44,109 nucleotides of DNA. Source: Peptoniphilus_A hominis (GTDB lineage: Bacteria; Bacillota; Clostridia; Tissierellales; Peptoniphilaceae). A model generated the notes under the pieces. The model worked only from the letters and a program-made list of their open reading frames with translations, did no database searches and was not told the DNA's origin. The position numbers were made by a program, and so were the translations under genes. Of the stretch, positions 38,132 to 44,109 are shown one piece after another; position 1 is the first letter of the stretch, and every line of letters begins with the position of its first letter. Location of the stretch: the NCBI RefSeq assembly GCF_040096015.1, contig NZ_JBBMFO010000017.1, positions 1-44,109 of the forward strand. Direction: 5' to 3'.

Positions 38132-39043
38132 ATGAGAGAGTTTTTACTTTCACAAGGCGTTTCAGAAGATCTACTTAAGGGAGTAGACGAATTTATAGAA
38201 AAACACGACTTAAATGAAGATTATAGATATAGAATTCCAAATATAAAATATAAATATTATGGCAAAAAAACCTGGGAGAAGGCTATTGCTGCCATCTTAT
38301 CTGGCGACAACATCCTTCTATCCGGACCAAAGGCGACAGGCAAAAATGTATTGGCAGAAAATCTTGCCTACCTCTTTAAGAGACCCCTTTGGACAGTTTC
38401 TCTTAACATTGCATCAGATCCATCAAGTTTAATTGGCTCTGATACCTTTAAGAACAACAAAGTAACTCTTAAGAAGGGTCCCGTATATGAGGCAGCAGAG
38501 CAAGGTGGCTTTGCAGTTTTTGACGAAATAAATATGGCAAAAAACGAAGCCCTTTCTGTTGTCCATTCAACTCTTGATTACAGAAGAGTCCTAGATATTT
38601 CTGGCTATGACAGACTAAATCTTCACGATGCAACGAGATTTATTGCCACAATGAACTACGGCTACATTGGCACTCGTGATCTTAACGAGGCTCTTGTCTC
38701 AAGATTTTTAGTAATCGACATGCCAACAATTGCAGAAAGTGACTTGGCAAAATTGTTTAAAGAAAATACAAATTTAAAGGATAGCGCCATAAAAATTTTC
38801 ACAAAATTATTTTTAGACTTGCAAGAAAAATCTTTAAATTCAGAAATTTCTTCCAAGGCAATTGACCTTCGTGGACTTCTTTCTTCTATTGAGCTCATGA
38901 ATAGGGGCCTAGGTATAAGAGATTCCCTTGAGCTTGGCATTGTGGATAAGACTTTTGACTCCTATGAGAGAGAAATTGTCACAGATGTAATTGACACCCT
39001 CTTTGCAAGGGACACTAAGAGAGCTGATTTATTTGAGAGATGA
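38132..39043 (+). CDS. MoxR/CbbQ-type AAA+ ATPase
   Basis: 303 aa. The AAA+ core starts near 45. Walker A reads GPKATGKN (65-72), with Asn where Ser/Thr normally binds Mg2+. Walker B is AVFDEIN, sensor 1 is IATMNY, and the arginine-finger region is EALVSRF. MoxR-type ATPases pair with VWA-domain proteins to remodel or insert metals into enzyme targets or to act in stress responses. The next gene, overlapping in another frame, is just such a VWA protein. ATG behind GAGGTGATG. Target unknown. Confidence 0.85.
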   Translation: MREFLLSQGVSEDLLKGVDEFIEKHDLNEDYRYRIPNIKYKYYGKKTWEKAIAAILSGDNILLSGPKATGKNVLAENLAYLFKRPLWTVSLNIASDPSSLIGSDTFKNNKVTLKKGPVYEAAEQGGFAVFDEINMAKNEALSVVHSTLDYRRVLDISGYDRLNLHDATRFIATMNYGYIGTRDLNEALVSRFLVIDMPTIAESDLAKLFKENTNLKDSAIKIFTKLFLDLQEKSLNSEISSKAIDLRGLLSSIELMNRGLGIRDSLELGIVDKTFDSYEREIVTDVIDTLFARDTKRADLFER

Positions 39044-40748
39044 AAATAGACTAAAAAATATTTTTTGGACTCTTTCAGATTTTTACGATTTTGATATTTT
39101 TAATTTTTCCCTAAAACCAGTGGACGCCTATGAGGCTTCTATACTTGGCTATGGATCAAGGCACTTTGATTTTTATCTTATTGATGATTTTTTCAAAAAA
39201 TATGTAAATAATTTAAACAACAAAAAAGACCTGTGGGAAATTTCAAAACTCATAATGGAAAATATTTTTTCTCAGGAAATGATTTTGGAAAGACCTGGCA
39301 CCCTTGATTTTAAAAAGTCTCATGACGAAGAAATCTTAAAAAATTTAAATAGACGAGAAATTATTTTGACAGTGGAGCTTAAAATTGGCTACATCAGAAA
39401 AGAAAGAGGCAAGTATCCAAAAATTCAAAGAGTTTTGGAAGAGATGCTAGGTGAAATTTATAATTTTAAGGAAAAAGACACCTTTTTGTACCTCGATTTC
39501 TTAAAATATCTCTTCAAAAAATATTTTCACATTAATAAAAATCTTCCCAAGGACCTTGACGAGACCTATGAGGAATTTAAAAAGGAAGCCAAGTCCAATT
39601 CATCTTCCAAAAAAAATTCCCCCTACAAGAGAAAAAAGTTTGTAGACAATACCTTCCTGGAGAGGTACAACATTGAATCTGCAGAGTTTACTTTTTTTAA
39701 CGACGATTACAGGGACATCAATGTAAGGGAAGATAGCTTAAAAAATAATTTTGGCGACCAAAATATTTATGAAGCCCTGGAAAAACACTACGGTGCAGAA
39801 AAGGTAAAGAGGTATGTGTCTGATAAAATTTCTGAGGAAATTTCCACAGGCATACACAGAGACATAAAACTATATTTTCCCAGCGGCGAATTTAAAAATA
39901 AAAATTCCTACTTCGCCCAGGAAGAAAAAAACAATTACCAGGATAACCTAAAATTTTATAAAGATAACAAGCTTCAAAATCAGCGAGCCATTCGTGAGCT
40001 TGCCGGCGTCATAAGAAATTCCCTCTTAAAGGAATCTGAAGATGAAATAGTAAAATCAAATTCAGGAAAAATTATTCCATCAGAAATTTGGAAGTCAAAG
40101 GAATTAAATGAGAACAGGATTTTTAGAAAAATAAATAGAAAGGACTCCAACGAAATTTTCGTGGACATCCTCCTTGACTCCTCTGCATCGCAAAATGACA
40201 GAAAGGAAATTGTGGCAACAGAAAGCTACATCATAGCAGAGGCTCTCACAAGCCTTAAGATAAAAACTAGAATTTTTTCCTACAATAATTTTTACAATTA
40301 TCTGGTCATAAAAAAATACAGGGACTACAAGGACCCATCTTCCAAGAACAAGGACATCTTCAAGTATTCACCAAGTGGGTCTAATAGAGATGGACTTGCA
40401 ATAAAATTTATGCGCCAATTGATTTCAAAAAATCAGGACGCAAGAAGATTTTTAATAGTTTTAACAGACGGCCTTCCCTTTGACGAGATCGACATTGGTA
40501 TAGTTGGCGCCTCAAAAATTCCTGGAGAAAATTATAAAGAGGATGAGGCAGTAATGGACACATCAAAGGAAGTGCTACTCACAAGACTAAAGGGCATCAA
40601 CAGCTTTGGAGTCTTCACTGGCGAAGAATCAGAAAGTACAAACATCAAAAAGATTTATGGCAACGACTATGCCTATATAACTGACATGGCAAGATTTCAC
40701 AAAGTCGTTGGCATATTTTTAAAAACTTATGCAAATAAAATAGAGTAG
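39033..40748 (+). CDS. VWA-domain partner of the MoxR-type ATPase (NorD/CbbO-like)
   Basis: About 571 aa. The N-terminal 350 residues are helical and charged without a recognised domain. The C-terminal VWA domain has a complete-looking MIDAS: DSSAS (382-386), a central SGSNRDG loop and VLTDGLP. It is coupled to the ATPase gene by overlap. The frame opens at 38,991 (TTG, no SD), and a TTG at 39,033 with AGAGAG nearby is the better start; the exact start is uncertain. Function presumably chaperone-like with the ATPase. Confidence 0.8.
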   Translation: MRDENRLKNIFWTLSDFYDFDIFNFSLKPVDAYEASILGYGSRHFDFYLIDDFFKKYVNNLNNKKDLWEISKLIMENIFSQEMILERPGTLDFKKSHDEEILKNLNRREIILTVELKIGYIRKERGKYPKIQRVLEEMLGEIYNFKEKDTFLYLDFLKYLFKKYFHINKNLPKDLDETYEEFKKEAKSNSSSKKNSPYKRKKFVDNTFLERYNIESAEFTFFNDDYRDINVREDSLKNNFGDQNIYEALEKHYGAEKVKRYVSDKISEEISTGIHRDIKLYFPSGEFKNKNSYFAQEEKNNYQDNLKFYKDNKLQNQRAIRELAGVIRNSLLKESEDEIVKSNSGKIIPSEIWKSKELNENRIFRKINRKDSNEIFVDILLDSSASQNDRKEIVATESYIIAEALTSLKIKTRIFSYNNFYNYLVIKKYRDYKDPSSKNKDIFKYSPSGSNRDGLAIKFMRQLISKNQDARRFLIVLTDGLPFDEIDIGIVGASKIPGENYKEDEAVMDTSKEVLLTRLKGINSFGVFTGEESESTNIKKIYGNDYAYITDMARFHKVVGIFLKTYANKIE

Positions 40749-40774
40749 GCTCTTTTTGAACCTACTCATTTTTT
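40743..40774 (+). terminator. Terminator of the MoxR-VWA operon
   Basis: GAGTAGG/CCTACTC stem followed by ATTTTTT. Its 3' arm overlaps the end of a convergent small ORF. Confidence 0.85.
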
Positions 40775-40926
40775 AATGTTTTTGTTATATTAAATCCTGC
40801 CTTCACGAGGGCCACAGAATAAATTATTCTTAAAATCAAATCGCCATTTTTTTCAGTCCGTGAGAGTAAAATTGACGCCGCTGCAAAAATTAAAACATTT
40901 AAAAGTATTATTAAAAATTTTCTCAT
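40762..40926 (-). CDS. Possible small membrane protein (54 aa)
   Basis: Begins MRKFLIILLNVLIFAAASIL and ends VKAGFNITKTLKNE, giving two hydrophobic stretches around a polar loop. It starts 11 bp after the aminotransferase stop and would be the third gene of that operon. The SD is weak (TGAGA next to the ATG), so reality is uncertain. Confidence 0.45.
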   Translation of the reverse strand: MRKFLIILLNVLIFAAASILLSRTEKNGDLILRIIYSVALVKAGFNITKTLKNE

Positions 40927-40937
40927 TCTCAAAAATA

Positions 40938-42119
40938 TTATTTATTCATGAAGTGCTTGCAGGCTTTTTCCACCCTGTTTAGACCTTCAACAATGTCTTC
41001 ATAAGAAGATGCGTAGGAAAATCTTACAAAGCCTTCTCCTGCACTTCCGAAGACAGTGCCTGGAACTATGGCAACGCACTCTTCGTCGAGAAGATACTGG
41101 CAAAATTCTTCTGAAGAGACTCCAAGACCCTTGATGTTAATGAAGGCATAAAAAGCACCGTCAGGAGCATTTAAGCTAAGTCCCTCAATAGAATTTACTC
41201 TTTCTACAATGTAGTCGCGTCTTCTCTTGTATTCCTTAACCATTTCTTCTGCGCCTTCTCTTCCTTCTTTTAAGGCTGTGATGCCTGCATGTTGAACAAA
41301 GGAAGTTGCACAAGAAGTGTTGTGTTGGTGGACAATATTTAAAACTCTAATAAATTCTTCTGGCGCTGCAATATAAGCAAGTCTAAAGCCAGTCATTGAA
41401 TAAGTTTTTGAAAAACCATTAATAGTAATAGTTCTCTCCTTCATTCCATCAATTGAAGCCATAGAGATATGTTCCTTGTTTCCATATACAATTTGTTCAT
41501 AAATTTCATCGGCAATTATAAGTAGGTCCTTTTTCTTGGCAAAGTCAGATAGTTTTTCAAGAGTTTCCTCAGAAAGCATTGAACCAATTGGGTTTGATGG
41601 AGTGATAATTACCATAGCCTTAGTTTTTTCTGTGACAAGTTTTTCTAGCTCATCAAAGTCAATTTGAAAATCATTTTCTTCTGCTAAGCTGTATCTAATA
41701 GGATTTGCCTTCATAATGTGGGCAATATTTACATAATTTGGCCAGCATGGATTTGGAAGAAGGATCTCGTCGCCTTCTTCTAAAATTACAGAATAAGTAT
41801 CGTAAATTGCCTCGCTTGCCCCTGCAGTTATTAAAATTTCTTTGGCAGAATAGTCCAAATTATTTTCATCTCTAAGTTTTTCAGCCACAGCCTCTCTTAG
41901 TGGCATAATGCCAAAGTTTGAAGTGTAAAAAACATCTCCTGCCTCAATGCTTTTTATAGTTGCATCCTTAATCACCTTTGGAGTATCAAAATCAGGTCTA
42001 CCAACTTCAAAATGGTAAATTTTCTTGCCAGCTCTTTCCATTTCAATAGTTTTTTCGTTGATCTTTCTTATACCTGATGGTGCTACCTTATTAAATTTGC
42101 TACAAATAAAATCCCTCAT
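40938..42119 (-). CDS. PLP-dependent class I/II aminotransferase
   Basis: 393 aa fold-type I aminotransferase similar to aspartate/aromatic transferases. The PLP-lysine motif is GFSKTYSMTGFRLAY (Lys near 235); NPSNPIG-type TPSNPIG, ADEIYEQIVY and the C-terminal arginine site FVRFSYASSYED are present. Substrate is not predictable from sequence. It follows threonine dehydratase by 11 bp, so the two probably share amino acid catabolism, e.g. alanine or branched-chain amino acid handling. ATG behind GGGAGG. Confidence 0.92.
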   Translation of the reverse strand: MRDFICSKFNKVAPSGIRKINEKTIEMERAGKKIYHFEVGRPDFDTPKVIKDATIKSIEAGDVFYTSNFGIMPLREAVAEKLRDENNLDYSAKEILITAGASEAIYDTYSVILEEGDEILLPNPCWPNYVNIAHIMKANPIRYSLAEENDFQIDFDELEKLVTEKTKAMVIITPSNPIGSMLSEETLEKLSDFAKKKDLLIIADEIYEQIVYGNKEHISMASIDGMKERTITINGFSKTYSMTGFRLAYIAAPEEFIRVLNIVHQHNTSCATSFVQHAGITALKEGREGAEEMVKEYKRRRDYIVERVNSIEGLSLNAPDGAFYAFINIKGLGVSSEEFCQYLLDEECVAIVPGTVFGSAGEGFVRFSYASSYEDIVEGLNRVEKACKHFMNK

Positions 42120-42130
42120 AGCTTCCTCCC

Positions 42131-43087
42131 TTATGAATTAATTATTTTTTCAATTGAGCTGGCTTCCACATTGCCCCCTGTGATGATTAGAACCAGCTTG
42201 TCCCTGTCATCATATTTTATTTTGCCCTCAAGGATTGCTCCAAGACCAATAGCAGAAGATGGCTCAACAATTAATTTCTCTTTATTATACAACAAATCCA
42301 AGGCTTTTTTAATATATTTATCTTGGCAAGTTACCACATGATCAACAAGATCTCTTACAATTGGAAATACATGATTACCAGGCTTAACAGAAAGAAGTCC
42401 ATCAGCAAGAGTTTCTCCTCTTTCGACATCAATTGGTCTTCCTTCCTTTAAAGAAGCAGTAAATCTTGCCACATTTTCTGGCTCAACACCAATTACCTCA
42501 GCCCATCTAGTTACACCCTTAGTGTACATGGCAATGCCAGAAATAAGTCCGCCGCCACCAATGGGCACAATCATCTTCAAGTGATCCATCTTATTTAAAA
42601 TTTCAACAGCTATAGTGCCTTGACCTTCAGACACATCTAAATCGTCAAAGGGATGAATAAAAGTCATGCCTTCTTTTTCAGAAATTTCTTTTGCAACTTC
42701 AAATCTTTTTTCCGCTGTTGTAATTACAACTTCAGCGCCAAGATCCCTTATCATCTGCCTCTTTAATTCAGTAGAAGTATCTGACAAGACAATCTTTGCG
42801 GGAATTTCAAGCATCTTGGCACAAGTAGCAATTGCCTTGCCGTGATTGCCAGAAGAAGCAGTTACGACACCCTTTTCTAGCTCTTCAGTGGAAAGCTTTC
42901 TAACCTTATTTAAAGCTCCCCTAATTTTAAAAGAATTTGTCCTTTGCATATTTTCCATCTTGGCGTAGACAGAAGTACCTAAAGCTTCGGAAATATAGTC
43001 AAGCCTAATAAGAGGTGTGTCATAAACATAATCCCTAATTCTCTCTCTCGCCTTTATTGTGTCCTTATATCCATTTCTATAATCCAT
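42131..43087 (-). CDS. Threonine (serine) ammonia-lyase, catabolic type
   Basis: 318 aa, PLP fold-type II. The Schiff-base lysine is in TNSFKIRGALNK (about residue 53). SSGNHGKAIA (substrate loop) and the PLP phosphate loop GGGGLISG are intact. At 318 residues, without the regulatory ACT domain of biosynthetic IlvA, it is of the TdcB type. It deaminates threonine to 2-oxobutyrate and serine to pyruvate, which the neighbouring aminotransferase might then use. ATG behind AAGGAG. First gene of the operon. Confidence 0.92.
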   Translation of the reverse strand: MDYRNGYKDTIKARERIRDYVYDTPLIRLDYISEALGTSVYAKMENMQRTNSFKIRGALNKVRKLSTEELEKGVVTASSGNHGKAIATCAKMLEIPAKIVLSDTSTELKRQMIRDLGAEVVITTAEKRFEVAKEISEKEGMTFIHPFDDLDVSEGQGTIAVEILNKMDHLKMIVPIGGGGLISGIAMYTKGVTRWAEVIGVEPENVARFTASLKEGRPIDVERGETLADGLLSVKPGNHVFPIVRDLVDHVVTCQDKYIKKALDLLYNKEKLIVEPSSAIGLGAILEGKIKYDDRDKLVLIITGGNVEASSIEKIINS

Positions 43088-43132
43088 TTATTTCTCCTTA
43101 AAAATTCACTAAATTAAATACTAATTATTAAG

Positions 43133-43161
43133 ATTATAATATGCTAAAGTGTATTTGTAAA
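43133..43161 (-). promoter_or_regulatory. SigA promoter of the threonine dehydratase operon
   Basis: TTTACA, 17-bp spacer, TATAAT on the minus strand. Confidence 0.65.
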
Positions 43162-43206
43162 ATGTATTTAACTCTTATTATAAAAATTTCTCTTAAAAAA
43201 AGATTT

Positions 43207-43848
43207 TTACTTCACAATAATCCTATAAATATTTTCGAGAAAAATTGGCGCAGAATTTTCCGGCTCAATATTTTTAATTTCTCCGCCAAAATAAACTTCA
43301 ACAGTTTTACCTTCAAGACCTTCTGTAGTAACTTTTCCATCTTTAGAATTATCTAAATTTTCAATTGATAGAGAAATGGGCTTTGTCATTATTTCTTTAA
43401 AATAAAATCTATCGTCAATGTCAGTCGCTTCAACCATAAGTGAATCACTTTCTGCCTTTATTACCCTGCCTGTAAAATGAGCAACCCATTCAGGAATTTC
43501 TCTGCTTTCAACTTTTAGGTCAAGGTCCCTAAATAAAATCCACCTATTGTCAATTTGAACATTTATATAGCCCTTCTCCCAAACTTGGTAGTCATAGCCC
43601 TTGCCAAAATTAGATTCATCGTCCTTACTAGGCATCTCTCTCCCATCAACAGTAGTTTTTATTTGACCATCTGCAGTGCCACATGTGACCATGGCATTTT
43701 CATAGCCTGTGTCAACATAGGTTTTGCCCTTAACCTTAACCATGGGTGGATAATTGCTTTCAACCTTATTTTCACTTGGACCTGTCTTATTGCAAGCAGG
43801 AAGTACAAACATTAGGCACGCCATTAAAAGTAAAAAATATTTTTTCAT
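43207..43848 (-). CDS. Putative lipoprotein, unknown (YobA/DUF3221-like end)
   Basis: 213 aa. Lipoprotein signal MKKYFLLLMACLMFVLPAC with a lipobox LPAC (Cys 19). The middle carries a TYVDTGYENAMVTCGTADGQI region, which resembles small lipoproteins of Firmicutes, and the C-terminal about 90 residues look like an OB-type YobA/DUF3221 domain (FTGRVIKAESDSLMVEAT, TVEVYFGGEI). Function unknown, outer face of the membrane. ATG behind GGAGG. Monocistronic. Confidence 0.75.
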   Translation of the reverse strand: MKKYFLLLMACLMFVLPACNKTGPSENKVESNYPPMVKVKGKTYVDTGYENAMVTCGTADGQIKTTVDGREMPSKDDESNFGKGYDYQVWEKGYINVQIDNRWILFRDLDLKVESREIPEWVAHFTGRVIKAESDSLMVEATDIDDRFYFKEIMTKPISLSIENLDNSKDGKVTTEGLEGKTVEVYFGGEIKNIEPENSAPIFLENIYRIIVK

Positions 43849-43911
43849 AGAACCCTCCTTTTTATGTAGCTTTTAAAATTTTGTAAATAAATTTTTTGCC
43901 AATAATTATAT

Positions 43912-43969
43912 AACAAAAATTTCTGCAAATTATTATATCCAACAAAAATTTCCGCAAATTATTATATCT
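43912..43969. repeat. 29-bp direct tandem repeat upstream of the lipoprotein gene
   Basis: Two adjacent 29-bp units (43,912-43,940 and 43,941-43,969) that differ at two positions. On the minus strand each contains a TATAAT-like box. Confidence 0.85.
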
Positions 43970-44038
43970 ATAAAGATATTATATAATATTTTTCAAATTG
44001 CAAGGCAAATAAAAATCGGCACAAAGATTATGATATGT

Positions 44039-44071
44039 ACCCTCTTTACTGGACAAACCAGTAAGGAGGGT
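44039..44071 (+). promoter_or_regulatory. Hairpin sequestering the transposase SD
   Basis: A 14-bp stem (one G-U pair) with ACAAA loop. Its 3' arm contains AAGGAGGG, the SD of the transposase-like gene. Confidence 0.7.
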
Positions 44072-44077
44072 ATTTTT

Positions 44078-44109
44078 ATGAAATATAGTTATGAATTTAA
44101 AAAAGAATG
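44078..44109 (+). CDS. Transposase-like protein, N-terminus only
   Basis: Begins MKYSYEFKKE, which matches the usual opening of IS3-group orfA transposase HTH proteins (MKYSYEFK...). Only ten full codons are visible before the window ends, so this is a tentative call. Confidence 0.55.
   Translation, partial: MKYSYEFKKE

Larger units (their letters stand above)
44036..44109 (+). mobile_element. Left end of an insertion sequence (IS3-like), cut by the window edge
   Basis: A TG-starting terminal-repeat-like sequence (TGTACCCTCTTTACTGG) is followed by the start of a transposase-like ORF. Both the boundary and the family are inferred; the right end and target duplication lie outside the window. 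Confidence 0.5.

Noticed and set aside
1..44109. tRNA or rRNA genes
   Set aside because: No cloverleaf with T-loop GGTTCRA and CCA-end pattern and no rRNA landmarks were seen on either strand by eye; a tRNAscan run would settle it.

Overview
The window is AT-rich DNA from a low-GC Gram-positive anaerobe. Gene content suggests a non-sporulating Clostridia/Tissierellia lineage, perhaps a Gram-positive anaerobic coccus related to Peptoniphilus. That placement is an inference from gene families, codon use, strong Shine-Dalgarno sites, TTG/GTG starts and SigA promoters with extended -10 elements, not from a search. The minus-strand order MazG/YabN-like, HU, RqcP (S4), DivIC, YabR (S1), tilS, hpt, ftsH, coaX, dusB, greA, lysS matches the conserved Bacillus subtilis yabN-to-lysS segment. 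The sporulation genes found there in spore formers (yabP, yabQ, spoIIE) are absent. A divergent pair, bioY and a class A PBP, sits between coaX and ftsH.

Positions 1-14,550 hold that housekeeping block: translation, tRNA modification, division, proteolysis, CoA and purine salvage. Positions 14,600-22,900 carry a DapF-fold racemase/epimerase, metK under a SAM-I riboswitch, an AEC transporter, two secreted proteins, a DUF1858 redox protein and a polysaccharide deacetylase. Positions 23,000-31,800 carry gltX behind an SLH surface protein, a purine permease, and a YtrA-type GntR/ABC operon whose putative operator recurs before a CPBP protease gene. Positions 31,900-36,400 carry a P-type ATPase under a yybP-ykoY (Mn2+) riboswitch and serS under a T-box.

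The most unusual stretch is 36,400-38,080. Four tandem type I toxin-antitoxin-like modules each hold a sense promoter, a 5' leader that hides the SD in a hairpin, a 27-28 aa hydrophobic peptide gene (M-[ST]-D-[YF]-E-I-L-S...), an internal hairpin, a convergent antisense promoter and a final terminator. In each module the mRNA 5' leader carries a short module-specific key that can pair either with the local SD or with the mRNA 3' tail. The antisense RNA 5' end carries the same key, so it mimics the mRNA 5' end. Modules 3 and 4 are identical copies with a 324-bp period. Convergent to the array are two unlisted paralogous membrane peptides (40 and 38 aa, shared C-terminus), with six 7-bp repeats in the leader of the first.

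Positions 38,100-44,109 carry a MoxR-type ATPase/VWA pair, a threonine dehydratase/aminotransferase operon with a small membrane ORF, a lipoprotein, and the left end of an insertion sequence cut by the window edge. No rRNA, tRNA or CRISPR array was seen.
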